A DNA stretch of 16,639 nucleotides, taken from the NCBI GenBank assembly GCA_900751685.1, contig CAADSR010000357.1, positions 1 to 16,639 on the forward strand, given 5' to 3'. The translations under genes and the position numbers were made by a program. This document shows positions 15,150 to 16,639 of the stretch, in pieces. The notes beneath the pieces were generated by a model. It worked only from the letters and a program-made list of their open reading frames with translations, did not search any database and was not told where the DNA came from. Source of the DNA: Clostridia bacterium. Its GTDB lineage: Bacteria > Bacillota > Clostridia > UBA1381. Position 1 is the first letter of the stretch. Each line of letters starts with the position of its first letter.

Positions 15150-16622
15150 ATGTTTAAGAAAAGCATTGCCGCTGTTATATCCATTACTATGGTGTTGACG
15201 CTGTTCGCAGCTCTTACCGTTTCGGCAGAAACTATAGAAAATAACGCCGCGGTTTCAGCGTACGTGTCAATGACAAACGAAAACGGCGGTTTGGAGCTTG
15301 TAAGCCCAGATAAAACGCCGGCTATTTATGTTGATGACAAAGATTTTGAGGGTGTTAGACGCGCAGCCGGCGATTTAAAAGAAGACATCAACACAATCAC
15401 AAATAAAATGCCTTCAATTACAAATGACATCTCCCTGAAAGAGACCCAGGCAGAAGAAGGTATAAGTATTGACAACGGTGTGATGACTGTCACAATAGAC
15501 TCGGCACCTATAAAGGATGCGCAATGCTTTGTCGCCTCCTATGACAGTGCAGGCGCGCTCAACGCAGTAAAAAAATCCACAAACATGATTGCAGCAAACA
15601 GCGGCGGCAAAGTCTTTACCTTTGATAACGCCTTACAAAAACCGTCTGGCGGAAAAATGAAGGCGTTTGTGTGGTCGGATGATATGGAGCCGTTGAAGGG
15701 TGTGCTTGGGATGAAAACAGCAGGCACCATTGAATTGAACGGCATAGATATTGTTGTTGGGACTCTTGGAATGAGCACCGCAGTTGACGCACTCGCCCAA
15801 AGCAGCAGAATTGATATCAGCGGAATTGAGGGGCAATGGGAAAGCTTTACCATTCAGAACGTGGATGATACGTTTGTCATCGCAGGCAGTGACAAACGCG
15901 GCACGATTTATGGTATTTACGACCTGTGCGAAAAAATCGGCGTTTCGCCGTGGAGTTTCTGGGCTGACGTAGTTCCGGGACATGCGGACAGCTTGTACAT
16001 AAACCTTCCTGACGGCGGTTATACTGAGGGAGAACCGAGCGTCCAGTATAGGGGCATCTTTTTAAATGACGAGTTTAACATGTCCGAGTGGTCAAAGTCA
16101 ATGGGCAATACCGGGAAGAATATGAATAACGCAACGTATGAAAAGCTATTTGAGCTGCTGCTCCGCCTGAAAGCAAATTATCTGTGGCCTGCAATGCACA
16201 CATATTCCACTGCTTTCAACGTCACAGAGGGTAACGCTGCTCTTGCGGACCAATACGGTATCGTTATGGGCTCATCACATGCCGAGCCACTCCTGCGCAA
16301 TAATCTTGGAGAATTATATGATTATCAGGAGGCATGGAAAGCAAAAGCGGAAAACAAGGGAAAAGCATTGAATACAAAAACCGCTGACGGTAAAAGCACT
16401 ATTAAAGATGATGCAAACCGGACAGTCGCATATATGTGGACGGATAAAGATAATGACAGCAACGCCGTGGCAAACAAAGAATTCCTGACGGATTATTGGC
16501 GTGAAAGGGCAAAGGCCAACGGCAATTATGAAAATACCTACACACTCGGTATGCGTGGTGTGCATGACGGCGGCTTCAGCACGAATATGGATAAAAAAAA
16601 CCCCCCGAAAAAGAATTTTTAA
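15150..16622 (+). CDS. GH115 alpha-glucuronidase, secreted, C-terminally incomplete at contig end
   Basis: This encodes the first 490 aa of a glycoside hydrolase family 115 enzyme, which removes glucuronic or methylglucuronic acid side chains from xylan. Residues 1-26 are a signal peptide (ending TVSA). GH115 segments include AAGDLKEDI (72-80), IVVGTLG (201-207), SDKRGTIYGIYDL (247-259), SPWSFWADV (266-274), YRGIFLNDEF (300-309), LLRLKANYLWPAM (337-349) and YGIVMGSSHAEP (369-380). Residues 101-190 insert an extra module with KAFVWSDDMEPL. ATG 15150 follows GGGAGGG. Family members reach roughly 900 aa; the frame stops at 16622 after homopolymer runs where the sequence ceases to look like GH115. 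It is thus a partial gene, probably broken by contig-end errors rather than by mutation. Confidence 0.9.
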   Translation: MFKKSIAAVISITMVLTLFAALTVSAETIENNAAVSAYVSMTNENGGLELVSPDKTPAIYVDDKDFEGVRRAAGDLKEDINTITNKMPSITNDISLKETQAEEGISIDNGVMTVTIDSAPIKDAQCFVASYDSAGALNAVKKSTNMIAANSGGKVFTFDNALQKPSGGKMKAFVWSDDMEPLKGVLGMKTAGTIELNGIDIVVGTLGMSTAVDALAQSSRIDISGIEGQWESFTIQNVDDTFVIAGSDKRGTIYGIYDLCEKIGVSPWSFWADVVPGHADSLYINLPDGGYTEGEPSVQYRGIFLNDEFNMSEWSKSMGNTGKNMNNATYEKLFELLLRLKANYLWPAMHTYSTAFNVTEGNAALADQYGIVMGSSHAEPLLRNNLGELYDYQEAWKAKAENKGKALNTKTADGKSTIKDDANRTVAYMWTDKDNDSNAVANKEFLTDYWRERAKANGNYENTYTLGMRGVHDGGFSTNMDKKNPPKKNF

Positions 16623-16639
16623 AAAAAAAACAGAACGGG

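Noticed and set aside
1..16639. CRISPR arrays, tRNA or rRNA genes, insertion sequences, phage genes
   Set aside because: No regularly spaced repeats, no cloverleaf or rRNA-like stretch, and no transposase, integrase or phage structural motifs were seen on either strand.

Overview
The window looks like one end of a contig from a low-to-moderate GC Bacillota bacterium, most likely an anaerobic clostridial species of gut or plant-matter habitat. The grounds are Bacillus/Clostridium-type Shine-Dalgarno sites (GGAGG) before nearly every gene, a YhaO/YhaN-type nuclease-ATPase pair, an HxlR regulator, S-layer homology (SLH) anchoring, a type I dockerin, and a glycoside hydrolase family 115 gene. This is inference from gene content; no rRNA or tRNA gene is present to fix the lineage.

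Layout. (1) 1-720: an AqpZ-type aquaporin on the minus strand, closed by a strong hairpin at the window edge. (2) 1022-5183: a promoter followed by two overlapping plus-strand genes, an SbcD/YhaO-type metallophosphoesterase and a Rad50/SbcC/YhaN-type coiled-coil ATPase with a hydrophobic segment in the middle of its coiled coil. (3) 5184-7903: a patch of small accessory genes on the plus strand. It holds a decayed GNAT acetyltransferase remnant, a small four-helix membrane protein, a 201-aa protein I do not recognise, a YoaP-like GNAT fusion protein, and an HxlR-family regulator with a perfect-consensus promoter and a palindromic operator candidate. (4) 7931-7977: a strong two-way terminator separating converging genes. 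(5) 8014-14013: a two-gene minus-strand operon coding for a 1606-aa secreted M60-like (enhancin-type) metallopeptidase with a dockerin, FN3 and F5/8C-like modules, followed 12 nt later by a secreted 388-aa protein with three SLH domains and an N-terminal beta-rich domain that may be cohesin-like. (6) 14240-16639: an AraC-family regulator (minus) divergent from a GH115 alpha-glucuronidase gene that runs into a low-quality contig end.

How the genes may work together. The M60/SLH operon could form a wall-attached glycoprotein-degrading unit: the peptidase carries a dockerin but no anchor, and its operon partner carries an anchor and a possible docking domain. The AraC/GH115 pair looks like a locally regulated glucuronoxylan-side-chain utilisation unit. 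The YhaO/YhaN pair is a housekeeping nucleic-acid-processing complex. The most interesting hypothesis here is the cell-surface mini-complex of peptidase and SLH anchor; it rests on domain recognition by eye and needs a structural check.
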